Assembly: GCA_003612285.1 (NCBI GenBank) | Contig: RAYE01000039.1 | Location: 1-55,595 of the forward strand | Length of the DNA stretch: 55,595 nucleotides | Source of the DNA: a bacterium D16-51 | GTDB taxonomy: Bacteria; Bacillota; Clostridia; Lachnospirales; Lachnospiraceae | Direction: 5' to 3' | In this document: one piece after another, positions 35,179 through 43,311 of the stretch | Numbering within the stretch: the stretch's first letter is position 1 | Layout of the letters: every line of letters begins with the position of its first letter | Position numbers and translations under genes: made by a program | Notes under the pieces: model-generated | Told to the model about the DNA's origin: nothing | The model's input: the letters and a program-made list of their open reading frames with translations, nothing else | The model's database searches: none

Positions 35179-36070
35179 CCTCTTTGAAACGGACGAGAGC
35201 CGTGCGGAAGCGAATTTAAGCAAAATAAGGGAAATACCCATTTCCGAGATTGACGAGTTCCCAGACCACCCGTTCAAGGTCTTAATGGACGAGGACATGG
35301 AGCAGCTTGTGGACAGCGTAAGGCGGAGCGGCGTAATGACCCCTGCCACAGTCCGCCAAAAGGAGGACGGGCGGTATGAGCTTATCAGCGGTCACAGGAG
35401 GAAAAAGGCTTGCGAGCTTGCAGGGCTTGAAACGCTCAAATGCGAGGTTAAGGAGCTGACCCGTGACGAAGCTATCATTGTCATGGTGGAAAGTAATCTC
35501 CAAAGAACAACCATTTTGCCGAGTGAGAAAGCCTTTGCGTATAAGATGCGGCTTGAAGCGATGAAAAGACAGGCAGGCAGACCCCCGAAAGATAATTCGT
35601 CCCCATTGGGGACACATTTACGGAGTGATGCGGAACTTGCCGAAAAGGTCGGGGAAAGCCGCAATCAAATCCAACGCTATATCCGATTAACAGAGCTTGT
35701 ACCCGAAATCCTGCAAATGGTTGATGAACGCCAGATTGCTTTCCGCCCTGCGGTAGAAATCTCCTATCTGTCCGAGGAACAGCAATACACTCTTTTAGAA
35801 GCGATGGGCTACAACGATGCCACGCCCTCTCTTGCACAGGCTATCAAGATGAAAAAGTTCATGCAGGAGGGAAAGCTAACGGACGGGGTTATCCAGAGCA
35901 TCATGCAGGAGGAAAAGCCGAACCAGAAAGAGAAGCCCGCCTTTAAGGACGAGCGGATAACCAAGCTCATACCGAAGTCCATCCCCAGAGGGCAGGAAAC
36001 GGATTTTGTCGTAAAGGCGTTGGAGTTCTACAACCGCCATCTGCAAAGGCAGCGGGGGCAGGAAAGATAA
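35132..36070 (+). CDS. parB: ParB-like partition protein
   Basis: The 312-residue protein has the ParB/Spo0J nuclease-like N-terminal domain (ISEIDEFPDHPFKV, SGVMTPATVR, YELISGHRRKKACEL, ESNLQRTTILPSEKAFAYKM) and a central helix-turn-helix (LAEKVGESRNQIQRYIRLT). The TTG start lies 9 bases after AAAGGAGG inside parA, so the pair is coupled. It binds centromere-like sites, which I could not identify here. Confidence 0.95.
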   Translation: MARNRESKIELTAYDDLFETDESRAEANLSKIREIPISEIDEFPDHPFKVLMDEDMEQLVDSVRRSGVMTPATVRQKEDGRYELISGHRRKKACELAGLETLKCEVKELTRDEAIIVMVESNLQRTTILPSEKAFAYKMRLEAMKRQAGRPPKDNSSPLGTHLRSDAELAEKVGESRNQIQRYIRLTELVPEILQMVDERQIAFRPAVEISYLSEEQQYTLLEAMGYNDATPSLAQAIKMKKFMQEGKLTDGVIQSIMQEEKPNQKEKPAFKDERITKLIPKSIPRGQETDFVVKALEFYNRHLQRQRGQER

Positions 36071-36188
36071 CCGCACACTTGGGGAGAAGTCCGCCCTTTG
36101 GGGGACAGTAAATTTTTTTCAACGTCCCCCTCTCCACACCTCTCCCCCTAGATACTGCCAGTAACTATCCGAGAAAAGAACAATTAAA

Positions 36189-36214
36189 GGCTGTCCACAC
36201 GGGCGGCTTTTTTT
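36189..36214 (+). terminator. terminator before the adhesin gene
   Basis: GCTGTCC-ACAC-GGGCGGC followed by seven T. It separates parAB from the adhesin gene. Confidence 0.75.
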
Positions 36215-36261
36215 CTGCCAGAAAGTCAACTATCAACATGAGAACGAACAGGAGGTAATGA

Positions 36262-39200
36262 ATGAAGATTCGTAAATTATTTCAAAGGGCTGCGGCGTTA
36301 GCATTGGCTGCGGTCACGGCATTATCCGCCGTCCCTGCCACGACAGCGTTTGCGGCGGGCGACATCGGCACGATTAGCTTTACCCACACCTACGACGGCG
36401 CAGGGAACGCAATCAGATATAATTCCAGTGCGAACATCGGCGGTCATACCGCAGGCGGCACGGGGGAATACAAGTACCGCATGTATGTGGACGGGGAAAC
36501 GGCGTTCTGCCTTCAGCCGGGCGTACCCTTAAAAACAGGCAACACGCTTGCAAAGGCATCTTCCAACACATGGAACGCCCTCTCCGCAGACCAGAAAAAG
36601 GCGGTGGGGCTTGCCCTGCTCTACGGCTATCAGGGCAACAGCGGGAACCTGTCTGGAAGCGATGACGAGAAATGGCTTGCCACCCAGACCCTTGTGTGGG
36701 AGTTCGTCACGGGATGCCGCAATTCTGCAAGCCCGTACAGCCAGACAAGCACGACCGTTTACAGCCTGCACTTTGGCTCTAATTATGCCAACAGCGGGGC
36801 GAGGGCGGCTTACGACCAGATTGTGTCATTTATGACAAGGCACAGCACGATTCCAAGCTTCATGTCGGCAGGCAAAAAGGATATTACAAAGGAGCTTGCC
36901 TATAAGGACGGGAAGTACAGCCTTACACTGACCGACAGCAACGGCGTGTTGTCCGAATATTCCTTTACCAGCTCCGACAGCAGCGTGAAAGTGTCCAAGT
37001 CTGGGAACAAGCTCACCATCACGTCAAAAAAGGCGATTGACGGCAAGGCGAGGATTACGGCAACGAGGAACAACACGCCGACGGTCAGCAGCGGGGCGAA
37101 GATGATTGCCTACGGCGACCCGAACCTGCAGGACGTCATTACGGGCGTGGAGAACGTGGACACCATGACGGCGTATATCAACGTGGAAACGCCGACAGGC
37201 ACGGTCGCATTGAAAAAGACTTCCGAGGACGGCGTTGTTGCAGGGATTTCCTTTACCATCAAGGGCGACGGCTTCAACAAGACCGTAAAGACAGATAAAG
37301 ACGGAAATATCACGGTGGAGGGCTTATTCCCTGGCACTTACACCGTCACGGAGCAGTCCATCGACCGTTACGAGCCGCAGAAAACCCAGACCGTGACAAT
37401 CATCGGCGGGAAAACCTCTACGGTCACGTTCAGCAACACTTTGAAGCGTGGAAGCCTTGAGGTTGTCAAAACATCCGAGGACAATCTTGTGGAGGGCGTG
37501 AAGTTCCACCTTTACGGCACTTCTTTAAGCGGATTGGCGGTTGACGAATACACCGTGACCGATAAGAATGGATTGGCGAAGTTTGAGAACGTCCTTATCA
37601 GCGGCAGCACGCCGTACACCCTTGAGGAAGTGGACACGGCAATCCGCTACGTTGTCCCTGCATCCCAGACCGCCCCGATTGAATGGAAAAAGGTCGCGAA
37701 ACGCAGCTTTACCAACATCTTAAAGAAATTCAATGTCACGGTGTTAAAGACCGACGTGGAAACGGGCAAGAAGCCGCAGGGCGACGCCACCCTTGCAGGT
37801 GCGGTTTACGGCATCTATAAGGGAGAGGAACTGGTTGACACCTACACCACCGACGAAAACGGGCAGTTCACAACGAAATATTATATCTGCGGGAACGATT
37901 GGAGCGTCCGTGAGATTGCCCCGTCCGAGGGCTATCTTCTGGACACGACCGTACACCATGTAGGCGCAGAGCCAGAGCTTTACACCGTGGAATATAATTC
38001 TGCCAAGAACGACGTAAACGAGCAGGTCATCAAGGGGAACATCGCCATCAACAAGCACACCGACAACGGCGAAACCCAGATTGAAACGCCAGAGGAGGGG
38101 GCTGTCTTTGAAGTGTATTTAAAATCCGCAGGCGGCTTCGATGCGGCGGAGGAAACCGAGCGTGACACATTGATATGTGACGAGAACGGCTTTGCCCAGA
38201 CAAAGGATATGCCATACGGCATTTATACCGTACACCAGACCTCTGGATGGGACGGTCGTGAGCTGATGAAAGATTTTGACGTGTTCATCTGCAAGGACAG
38301 CCAGACCTACCGCTACCTTATCAACAATGCCAACTTTGAAAGCTATATTAAAATCGTTAAGAAAGATGTGGAAACAGGCAAGGTCATCCCCTATGCAGGC
38401 GCAGGATTCCAGATTTACGACCCAGAGGGAAACCTTGTAACAATGAAATTCACTTATCCCGAAGTGACGGAGATTGACACGTTCTACACCACGGCGGACG
38501 GCGGGCTTATCACGCCGCAGACACTGGAATACGGCAAGGGATATTCCCTCGTTGAAGTGCAAGCCCCATACGGCTATGTTTTAGACTCCGAGCCAGTTTA
38601 TTTTGACGTGGAGCAGGAAAACTCCGAGGAAGAAAGCGGCATTACCATTGTCAAGGTGGAACGCTCCAACGTGGCGCAGAAAGGGAAAATCACGGTAGGA
38701 AAGTCTGGGGAGGTATTCAGCAGGGTATCAGGAAACAAGGGGCTGTACCAGCCGATTTTTGCCGTGGATAATTTAGAGGGTGCAGTTTACGAGATTACCG
38801 CAGCCGAGGACATTATTACAACCGATGGCACGGTCAGAGCCGAGAAAGGCGAAGTCGTAGATACGCTTACCACAGGGGAAGATGGCACGGCGGAAAGCAC
38901 AGAGCTTTATCTCGGAAAGTATGAGGTAAAGGAAGTGACCGCCCCGTTTGGCATGGTATTAAACGATGAAATCCATGCGGTGGAGCTTGTGTATGCAGGG
39001 CAGGAAATCGAAGTGACGGAAACAGGCACAGAGTTTTACAATGAGCGTCAGCGTGTGAAAATTGACTTAAACAAGAGCCTTGAAGTTGATGAAGCATACG
39101 GCGTGGGCAGCAACGGCGAAATCAAAGACGTTACGTTCGGTCTGTATGCCGCCGAGGAGCTGACCGCCGCAGACGGCACAACAATCCCTGCGGACGGATT

Positions 39201-40410
39201 GATTGAAGTCATTTTCCTTGATGAAAACGGTCATGGAAAAGCTATCAGCGATTTACCGATGGGCAGCTATTATGTGCAGGAAATCAGCACAAACGCCGCT
39301 TACCTTATCAGCGACGAGAAGTACACTGTTGACTTTGAGTACGCAGGGCAGGAAACAGCTATCGTGAATATCACAGCGAACGAGGGAGAAGCCATTGAAA
39401 ACGAACTGATTTACGGTTCTGTCAGCGGCAGGAAATCCAACGAGGACGGCGAGGACTTGGGCGGTGCTTTAATCGGCATTTTTCAGACGGGGACAACAGA
39501 ATACACGAAAGAAAATGCAATCGCAACTGCCACATCCGAGGATGACGGCAGTTTTTCTTTTGAGGAAGTTCCGTATGGCACATGGATAATCCGTGAAATC
39601 GAAAGCCCGAAAGGATATGTACTCTCCGAGGAAGAAATCAGCGTAACTATCAATGAGGTTGACGAGGTTGTGGAAATCGAGCTTGTCAATTACTTTATTA
39701 CGGGAAATATCGCTCTGACTAAGGTAGACAAGGACTATCCCGACAACAAGCTCACAGGTGCGGTATTCGAGGTCTACTCTGATATAAACGAGGATGGAAA
39801 ACTGGACAAGAAAGACGAGCTGCTCGGCGAGATGGGCGAGGTGGAAAAAGGCGTGTACCAGATGAACGACCTCAGATACGGCAAGTACCTTGTTCGTGAG
39901 AAAACCGCCCCGACAGGCTTTGTTCTGGACGAGAATGTTTATCCCGTATCCATTGAGGAAAACGGCAAGACCTACAACGTGGAGAATGAAGCGGGCAAAG
40001 GCTTCTTGAATGAAGCGCAGAAAGGTTCTCTTAAAATCGTCAAGACATCCTCTGACGGAAAAGTGGAGGGCTTCTCTTTCCGAGTGATTGGCAAAGATTA
40101 CGACCAGACATTCAAGACGGACAAAAACGGCGAAATCATCATTGACGGCTTGCGTATCGGCGAATACACCGTGTCCGAGGTCAGTGACAAGGCATCCGCT
40201 GGCTATATCCTGCCCGCTGACCAGAAAGTGACCATCAAGACGGACGAAACGGCGGTTGTAACCATGCACAACGAGCTGCGTGACACCCCGAAAACAGGCG
40301 ACGACTTTAATCTCGGCTTGTGGGTAAGCCTTGCGGCGGCATTTACAGTCGGTGCGGGAATCTTCGGGTTTGCAGGATACCAGTGCGGAAGAAAGAAAAA
40401 GGAGGACTAA
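36262..40410 (+). CDS. thioester/Cna-B (SpaA-like) cell-wall adhesin
   Basis: The 1382-residue surface protein has a Sec signal peptide (about 1-32, ending TTAFAA) and a thioester domain with Cys83 (AFCLQPG) and Gln142 (TQTLVWEF), the pair that forms the internal bond that can attach covalently to host or partner surfaces. Ten Cna-B/SpaA-type repeats follow, starting around residues 315 (TGTVALKKTSEDG) to 1255 (GSLKIVKTSSDG). The C-terminus has a TPKTGDD sortase signal, a membrane helix and a KKKED tail. Carried on the conjugative element, it may bring donor and recipient together or aid gut attachment; that is inference. Confidence 0.94.
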   Translation: MKIRKLFQRAAALALAAVTALSAVPATTAFAAGDIGTISFTHTYDGAGNAIRYNSSANIGGHTAGGTGEYKYRMYVDGETAFCLQPGVPLKTGNTLAKASSNTWNALSADQKKAVGLALLYGYQGNSGNLSGSDDEKWLATQTLVWEFVTGCRNSASPYSQTSTTVYSLHFGSNYANSGARAAYDQIVSFMTRHSTIPSFMSAGKKDITKELAYKDGKYSLTLTDSNGVLSEYSFTSSDSSVKVSKSGNKLTITSKKAIDGKARITATRNNTPTVSSGAKMIAYGDPNLQDVITGVENVDTMTAYINVETPTGTVALKKTSEDGVVAGISFTIKGDGFNKTVKTDKDGNITVEGLFPGTYTVTEQSIDRYEPQKTQTVTIIGGKTSTVTFSNTLKRGSLEVVKTSEDNLVEGVKFHLYGTSLSGLAVDEYTVTDKNGLAKFENVLISGSTPYTLEEVDTAIRYVVPASQTAPIEWKKVAKRSFTNILKKFNVTVLKTDVETGKKPQGDATLAGAVYGIYKGEELVDTYTTDENGQFTTKYYICGNDWSVREIAPSEGYLLDTTVHHVGAEPELYTVEYNSAKNDVNEQVIKGNIAINKHTDNGETQIETPEEGAVFEVYLKSAGGFDAAEETERDTLICDENGFAQTKDMPYGIYTVHQTSGWDGRELMKDFDVFICKDSQTYRYLINNANFESYIKIVKKDVETGKVIPYAGAGFQIYDPEGNLVTMKFTYPEVTEIDTFYTTADGGLITPQTLEYGKGYSLVEVQAPYGYVLDSEPVYFDVEQENSEEESGITIVKVERSNVAQKGKITVGKSGEVFSRVSGNKGLYQPIFAVDNLEGAVYEITAAEDIITTDGTVRAEKGEVVDTLTTGEDGTAESTELYLGKYEVKEVTAPFGMVLNDEIHAVELVYAGQEIEVTETGTEFYNERQRVKIDLNKSLEVDEAYGVGSNGEIKDVTFGLYAAEELTAADGTTIPADGLIEVIFLDENGHGKAISDLPMGSYYVQEISTNAAYLISDEKYTVDFEYAGQETAIVNITANEGEAIENELIYGSVSGRKSNEDGEDLGGALIGIFQTGTTEYTKENAIATATSEDDGSFSFEEVPYGTWIIREIESPKGYVLSEEEISVTINEVDEVVEIELVNYFITGNIALTKVDKDYPDNKLTGAVFEVYSDINEDGKLDKKDELLGEMGEVEKGVYQMNDLRYGKYLVREKTAPTGFVLDENVYPVSIEENGKTYNVENEAGKGFLNEAQKGSLKIVKTSSDGKVEGFSFRVIGKDYDQTFKTDKNGEIIIDGLRIGEYTVSEVSDKASAGYILPADQKVTIKTDETAVVTMHNELRDTPKTGDDFNLGLWVSLAAAFTVGAGIFGFAGYQCGRKKKED

Positions 40411-40415
40411 GCAGG

Positions 40416-40505
40416 ATGAGGGGAAAGACAATCATTGCAGCCATTCTTGCCGTATTCATGGTAAGTGCGGCGGTATGGCTGAAAATCCGTAACAAGAAGA
40501 AATAA
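40416..40505 (+). CDS. 29-residue single-membrane-helix peptide
   Basis: AAAGGAGGACTAAGCAGG precedes an ATG six bases after the adhesin stop. The peptide is one hydrophobic helix (TIIAAILAVFMVSAAVWL) with a basic tail (KIRNKKK). The tight spacing suggests it is co-expressed with the adhesin. Too short for usual gene callers. Confidence 0.7.
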   Translation: MRGKTIIAAILAVFMVSAAVWLKIRNKKK

Positions 40506-40574
40506 GTTAAGACAGATTGATGTGGATTGGGGCGGTTGAAAGATACTGCCCTCTTTCCATGTATGGAGGTAATT

Positions 40575-40880
40575 ATGGACAGTCTGAAAACCATTGAGGG
40601 CAAAGTCAGAGCCGTCCTGCAAGAGAATGAGGACGCCAGAAATGACGACATGGTGCTGTACCTTGCCCTCTGCAACCTTTATCTGAAAGATGCGGGAGCT
40701 ATGCCGCTCGCCCAGATACTTTTGAACCATAAGGAGCTTGGCTTGCCGAGCTTTGAGAGCGTGGGCAGGACACGCCGCAAATTGCAGGAAAAATACCCCG
40801 AACTGCTTGGCAGCACAAGGGTACGGCGGCTTCGTGCCAAAGGCGAAAAAGCATACCGCAGATATGCGAAAGAATCGTGA
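40575..40880 (+). CDS. conserved element protein, basic C-terminus
   Basis: The ATG at 40575 follows ATGGAGGTAATT. The 101-residue product is helical (SLKTIEGKVRAVLQENEDAR, YLALCNLYLKDAG) and has a basic tail (RVRRLRAKGEKAYRRYAKES), which suggests nucleic-acid binding. The SFESVGRTRRKLQEKYPEL part resembles helix-turn-helix-like segments of mobile-element proteins. The function is unknown. Confidence 0.75.
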   Translation: MDSLKTIEGKVRAVLQENEDARNDDMVLYLALCNLYLKDAGAMPLAQILLNHKELGLPSFESVGRTRRKLQEKYPELLGSTRVRRLRAKGEKAYRRYAKES

Positions 40881-40912
40881 AATCAAATAATTTTAAGAGA
40901 GGAGGAACGCCT

Positions 40913-41188
40913 ATGGACGGTGGAACACGCTCCAATCAGGGCTATGAAATCATAGAGGGCTGCACTATCGGGAACACGGAGCTTGTCATCGGGCATCACC
41001 AGAAAGCCCCGAATCCTTATGTATGCTGGTACTGCAAGGGCGGCGACAACTACTATTGGGGCTGCTACTGCAATACCCTTGAAGCGGCGAGGGAAAAGCT
41101 GAACGAACGCTACCAGTCGGAGTGCCAGATGCCATATAACCAACAGCACGATAAAAAGGCGAAGCAGCACGATGACCGAGAGCGGTAA
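40913..41188 (+). CDS. small Cys/Tyr-rich element protein
   Basis: The ATG at 40913 follows GAGAGGAGGAACG. The 91-residue protein has the Cys/Tyr/Trp-rich stretch YVCWYCKGGDNYYWGCYCNT and a polar tail. Larger genes just downstream (41320 and 41925) share the layout of an N-terminal GxxELVIG-like strand followed by a YVCYCY-type strand, which suggests an amplified family. The function is unknown. The end overlaps the next gene by 17 bases. Confidence 0.75.
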   Translation: MDGGTRSNQGYEIIEGCTIGNTELVIGHHQKAPNPYVCWYCKGGDNYYWGCYCNTLEAAREKLNERYQSECQMPYNQQHDKKAKQHDDRER

Positions 41189-41330
41189 GGAAAAGAAATA
41201 TGACTGCACGGACTGTCCTTACCCCCGATATAAGGACAGCCGTGTCATCTTCTGCGACGTCTGCATCCGAAAGGTTTTAGACTGGCAGAGGGAGAAAAAG
41301 CAAAGAAAGGAAAAGCCAGATGGAGAATGA
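41172..41330 (+). CDS. 52-residue zinc-ribbon-like protein
   Basis: It starts inside the end of the previous gene and ends inside the start of the next, in a chain of overlaps. Two CxxC pairs (YDCTDCPYP and FCDVCIRK) suggest one zinc site; the tail is basic (REKKQRKEKP). It fits small element-encoded zinc-finger proteins. Confidence 0.7.
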   Translation: MTESGKEKKYDCTDCPYPRYKDSRVIFCDVCIRKVLDWQREKKQRKEKPDGE

Positions 41331-41925
41331 AGAAAAACGGATGATTAGCTCCTACGAGGTCACGCAGAGCATCCACATCGGCAAAAAGGAAGTCGTGTTC
41401 GGCATAGATGAGAAAGAGGAATACCCGTATCTTGTCTGCTATTGCATTTACGACAACCCGCTGTCCGCAGAGTGGGTGACGGATGCGGTCGGTTCTGACG
41501 ACTATCTGGAAGCCATGCAGATATTTACCGACAGGGTGCAGGAACAGATAGAGAGTGTAAGAGCCGAGCAGGAACAGTTCAAGTTTGACATGACCCCGTT
41601 TACCATAGACGACTGCATCCCAGACGACAAAAGCGGCAGCATTGTGGGAAAGGTCGTCGTCATCAATGCCGAGGTCAACCGCCATGAGTACAGGCATTCT
41701 GCCTACCAGCTTGTACTGGCGGACGGCGGTCACGGTGCGTTGGGCGGCAGGGGGCAGGCGGTGTTCGGCACTTCCCTTGCGGACGGAAAGCACGCCCGAT
41801 GGGAACGGTGCGACGTGCTTGGGGAAATCAAGCCAGAGAAGATGCCCGTCTGGGCAAAGGAAGCACTTGCAAAAATCCAATCGCAGGAAAAGGTGAAAAA
41901 ATCAAAGAGCAGGGAGGAACGCTGA
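41320..41925 (+). CDS. conserved element protein with LPD-like domain
   Basis: The 201-residue protein starts at ATG 41320 after AAAGGAAAAG, overlapping the zinc-ribbon gene by 11 bases. The N-terminal half (KKEVVFGIDEKEEYPYLVCY) resembles the neighbouring genes; the C-terminal half (IVGKVVVINAEVNRHEYRHS, LADGGHGALGGRGQAVFGTS) is typical of element proteins linked to the giant helicase. The function is unknown. Its stop overlaps the next start by one base. Confidence 0.75.
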   Translation: MENEEKRMISSYEVTQSIHIGKKEVVFGIDEKEEYPYLVCYCIYDNPLSAEWVTDAVGSDDYLEAMQIFTDRVQEQIESVRAEQEQFKFDMTPFTIDDCIPDDKSGSIVGKVVVINAEVNRHEYRHSAYQLVLADGGHGALGGRGQAVFGTSLADGKHARWERCDVLGEIKPEKMPVWAKEALAKIQSQEKVKKSKSREER

Positions 41926-42623
41926 TGGAGGTACGGGCTTTGGCGCAATCCGAACAGAAATACACCTATGCCCAGAGTATGCAGCTTGAGGGGCAGACGG
42001 GGTGCATCGGTCATCTCCGAGGTGATTTTGACATTTCTGGATACGGCTTTCATACCACATGGTTTGATACCAGAGAACAATGGAAAACGGACGAGTTCAA
42101 GACAGGTCTGGACGATGTTATCAACGCCCTGCGTGAAGATAAGGGGCTTCTGCACAACCGCTATGACATGGCGGCGTTTGCGAGGGAAAATCCCGAAAGT
42201 GCTTTTAAGGGCAGCTATTGTACCGAGTACGGCTTCCGTGCGGATACCGACAGGCACGCTTTCCTGCTCCGCTGCAACCCGACAAAAGGCGACTATAACT
42301 TTTACTGCTACTGCTATGTGAAAGAATGGCTGGACAGGCATATATCCAGAGCGGAAAAGGGAATCCGCTTTATCGACCCCCATTACAAAGAGCTGTTCCG
42401 CATACCAGACGGCGGGAAAATTATCATCACTTATGATTGGGGAGAAAAGGCGGAAAAGACCTGCCGTTTCATTGACGAATGCCATACCGAGGTGGACAGC
42501 AACCTCTACCACATCTGCGAGTTTGCCGAGCGTATGGAAAGGAACGGGCATAGCTGCGAGCCGAAGCCGCAAGAGCCGCAGGCGGCAAAGAAAGCCCCGA
42601 AGCACAAAGACCATGAGCGATAG
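41925..42623 (+). CDS. conserved element protein
   Basis: From ATG 41925 (TGATG overlap, GGGAGG upstream) the 232-residue protein reads LEGQTGCIGHLRGDFDISGY and later YNFYCYCYVKEWLDRHISRA and FRIPDGGKIIITYDWGEKAE. It is conserved in gut Clostridia conjugative elements as I recall, without a known function. A Pro/Lys-rich tail follows residue 210. Confidence 0.75.
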   Translation: MEVRALAQSEQKYTYAQSMQLEGQTGCIGHLRGDFDISGYGFHTTWFDTREQWKTDEFKTGLDDVINALREDKGLLHNRYDMAAFARENPESAFKGSYCTEYGFRADTDRHAFLLRCNPTKGDYNFYCYCYVKEWLDRHISRAEKGIRFIDPHYKELFRIPDGGKIIITYDWGEKAEKTCRFIDECHTEVDSNLYHICEFAERMERNGHSCEPKPQEPQAAKKAPKHKDHER

Positions 42624-42635
42624 GAGGTATGGGAT

Positions 42636-42842
42636 ATGGCAGTCAACCAGAAAGCCGTTAAAGTTTTAAATAAGATATTTGAAGCGGGCTTTACCGAAGA
42701 AAAAGCCATCGCCGCCATGACGATGGACGACATTCTCTCCATGCAGGGCATCACGGTGGCGGACATCACGCTCATCAACGAGCTACAAAAGAGCATCAAG
42801 GGGAACAAGGTCATCTCCTTTCTGGGAGGTGGGACGGAATGA
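42636..42842 (+). CDS. small helical element protein
   Basis: The 68-residue protein (QKAVKVLNKIFEAGFTEEKA, AMTMDDILSMQGITVADI) looks like a three-helix DNA-binding or adaptor fold. Start ATG 42636 after TAGGAGGTATGGGAT. It overlaps the next gene by 4 bases (ATGA). Confidence 0.75.
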   Translation: MAVNQKAVKVLNKIFEAGFTEEKAIAAMTMDDILSMQGITVADITLINELQKSIKGNKVISFLGGGTE

Positions 42843-43297
42843 GTACCGAGCTAATCAACCGCATTACGGTAAAGAAAGACGGCGTGTATGTGTCTTCCCA
42901 CAGCTCCAACGACACCTCGCCCTACCATTCATGGAGATGTAAGGGATTGTCGGAAATCTATGCCGCCGAGGGGCAGAAAGGGCTTGACCGTGAGGTCATC
43001 CGTATGCTCTATGAATATGCCGAGCTTTGTGGGACGCATAAGAGCCTTGCCCGTTACCGCTATGCAAAGGACGCCCCCGCCGCCCATGCCATTTATCAGA
43101 AATATATGGACAAAATAGACGACCGCTACGGGCAGATGGACGAAGCCGACCAGAACAGCGTCTGGTACAAGCCTACGGAAAAAGCAAAGGAGTACCGAGC
43201 TTATGAGCGGGACATGCGGGAAAAGATGTATTCCGAAATCGCCGAGCGGTGCGGGGAATACGACAGGAAACAGAAAAACAAAGATATGGAACGATAA
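42839..43297 (+). CDS. conserved element protein
   Basis: The 152-residue protein starts in an ATGA overlap after GGGAGGTGG. The beginning (INRITVKKDGVYVSSHSSND) is followed by a helical, charged C-terminal half with a repeated Tyr-Arg-Ala theme. It is a standard neighbour of the giant helicase gene in such elements. The function is unknown. Confidence 0.75.
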   Translation: MSTELINRITVKKDGVYVSSHSSNDTSPYHSWRCKGLSEIYAAEGQKGLDREVIRMLYEYAELCGTHKSLARYRYAKDAPAAHAIYQKYMDKIDDRYGQMDEADQNSVWYKPTEKAKEYRAYERDMREKMYSEIAERCGEYDRKQKNKDMER

Positions 43298-43311
43298 GGA
43301 GGTGTGAGCCT

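Noticed and set aside
39469-40431. 320-residue minus-strand ORF opposite the adhesin
   Set aside because: It is the shadow of the GC-rich, repeat-built adhesin frame.
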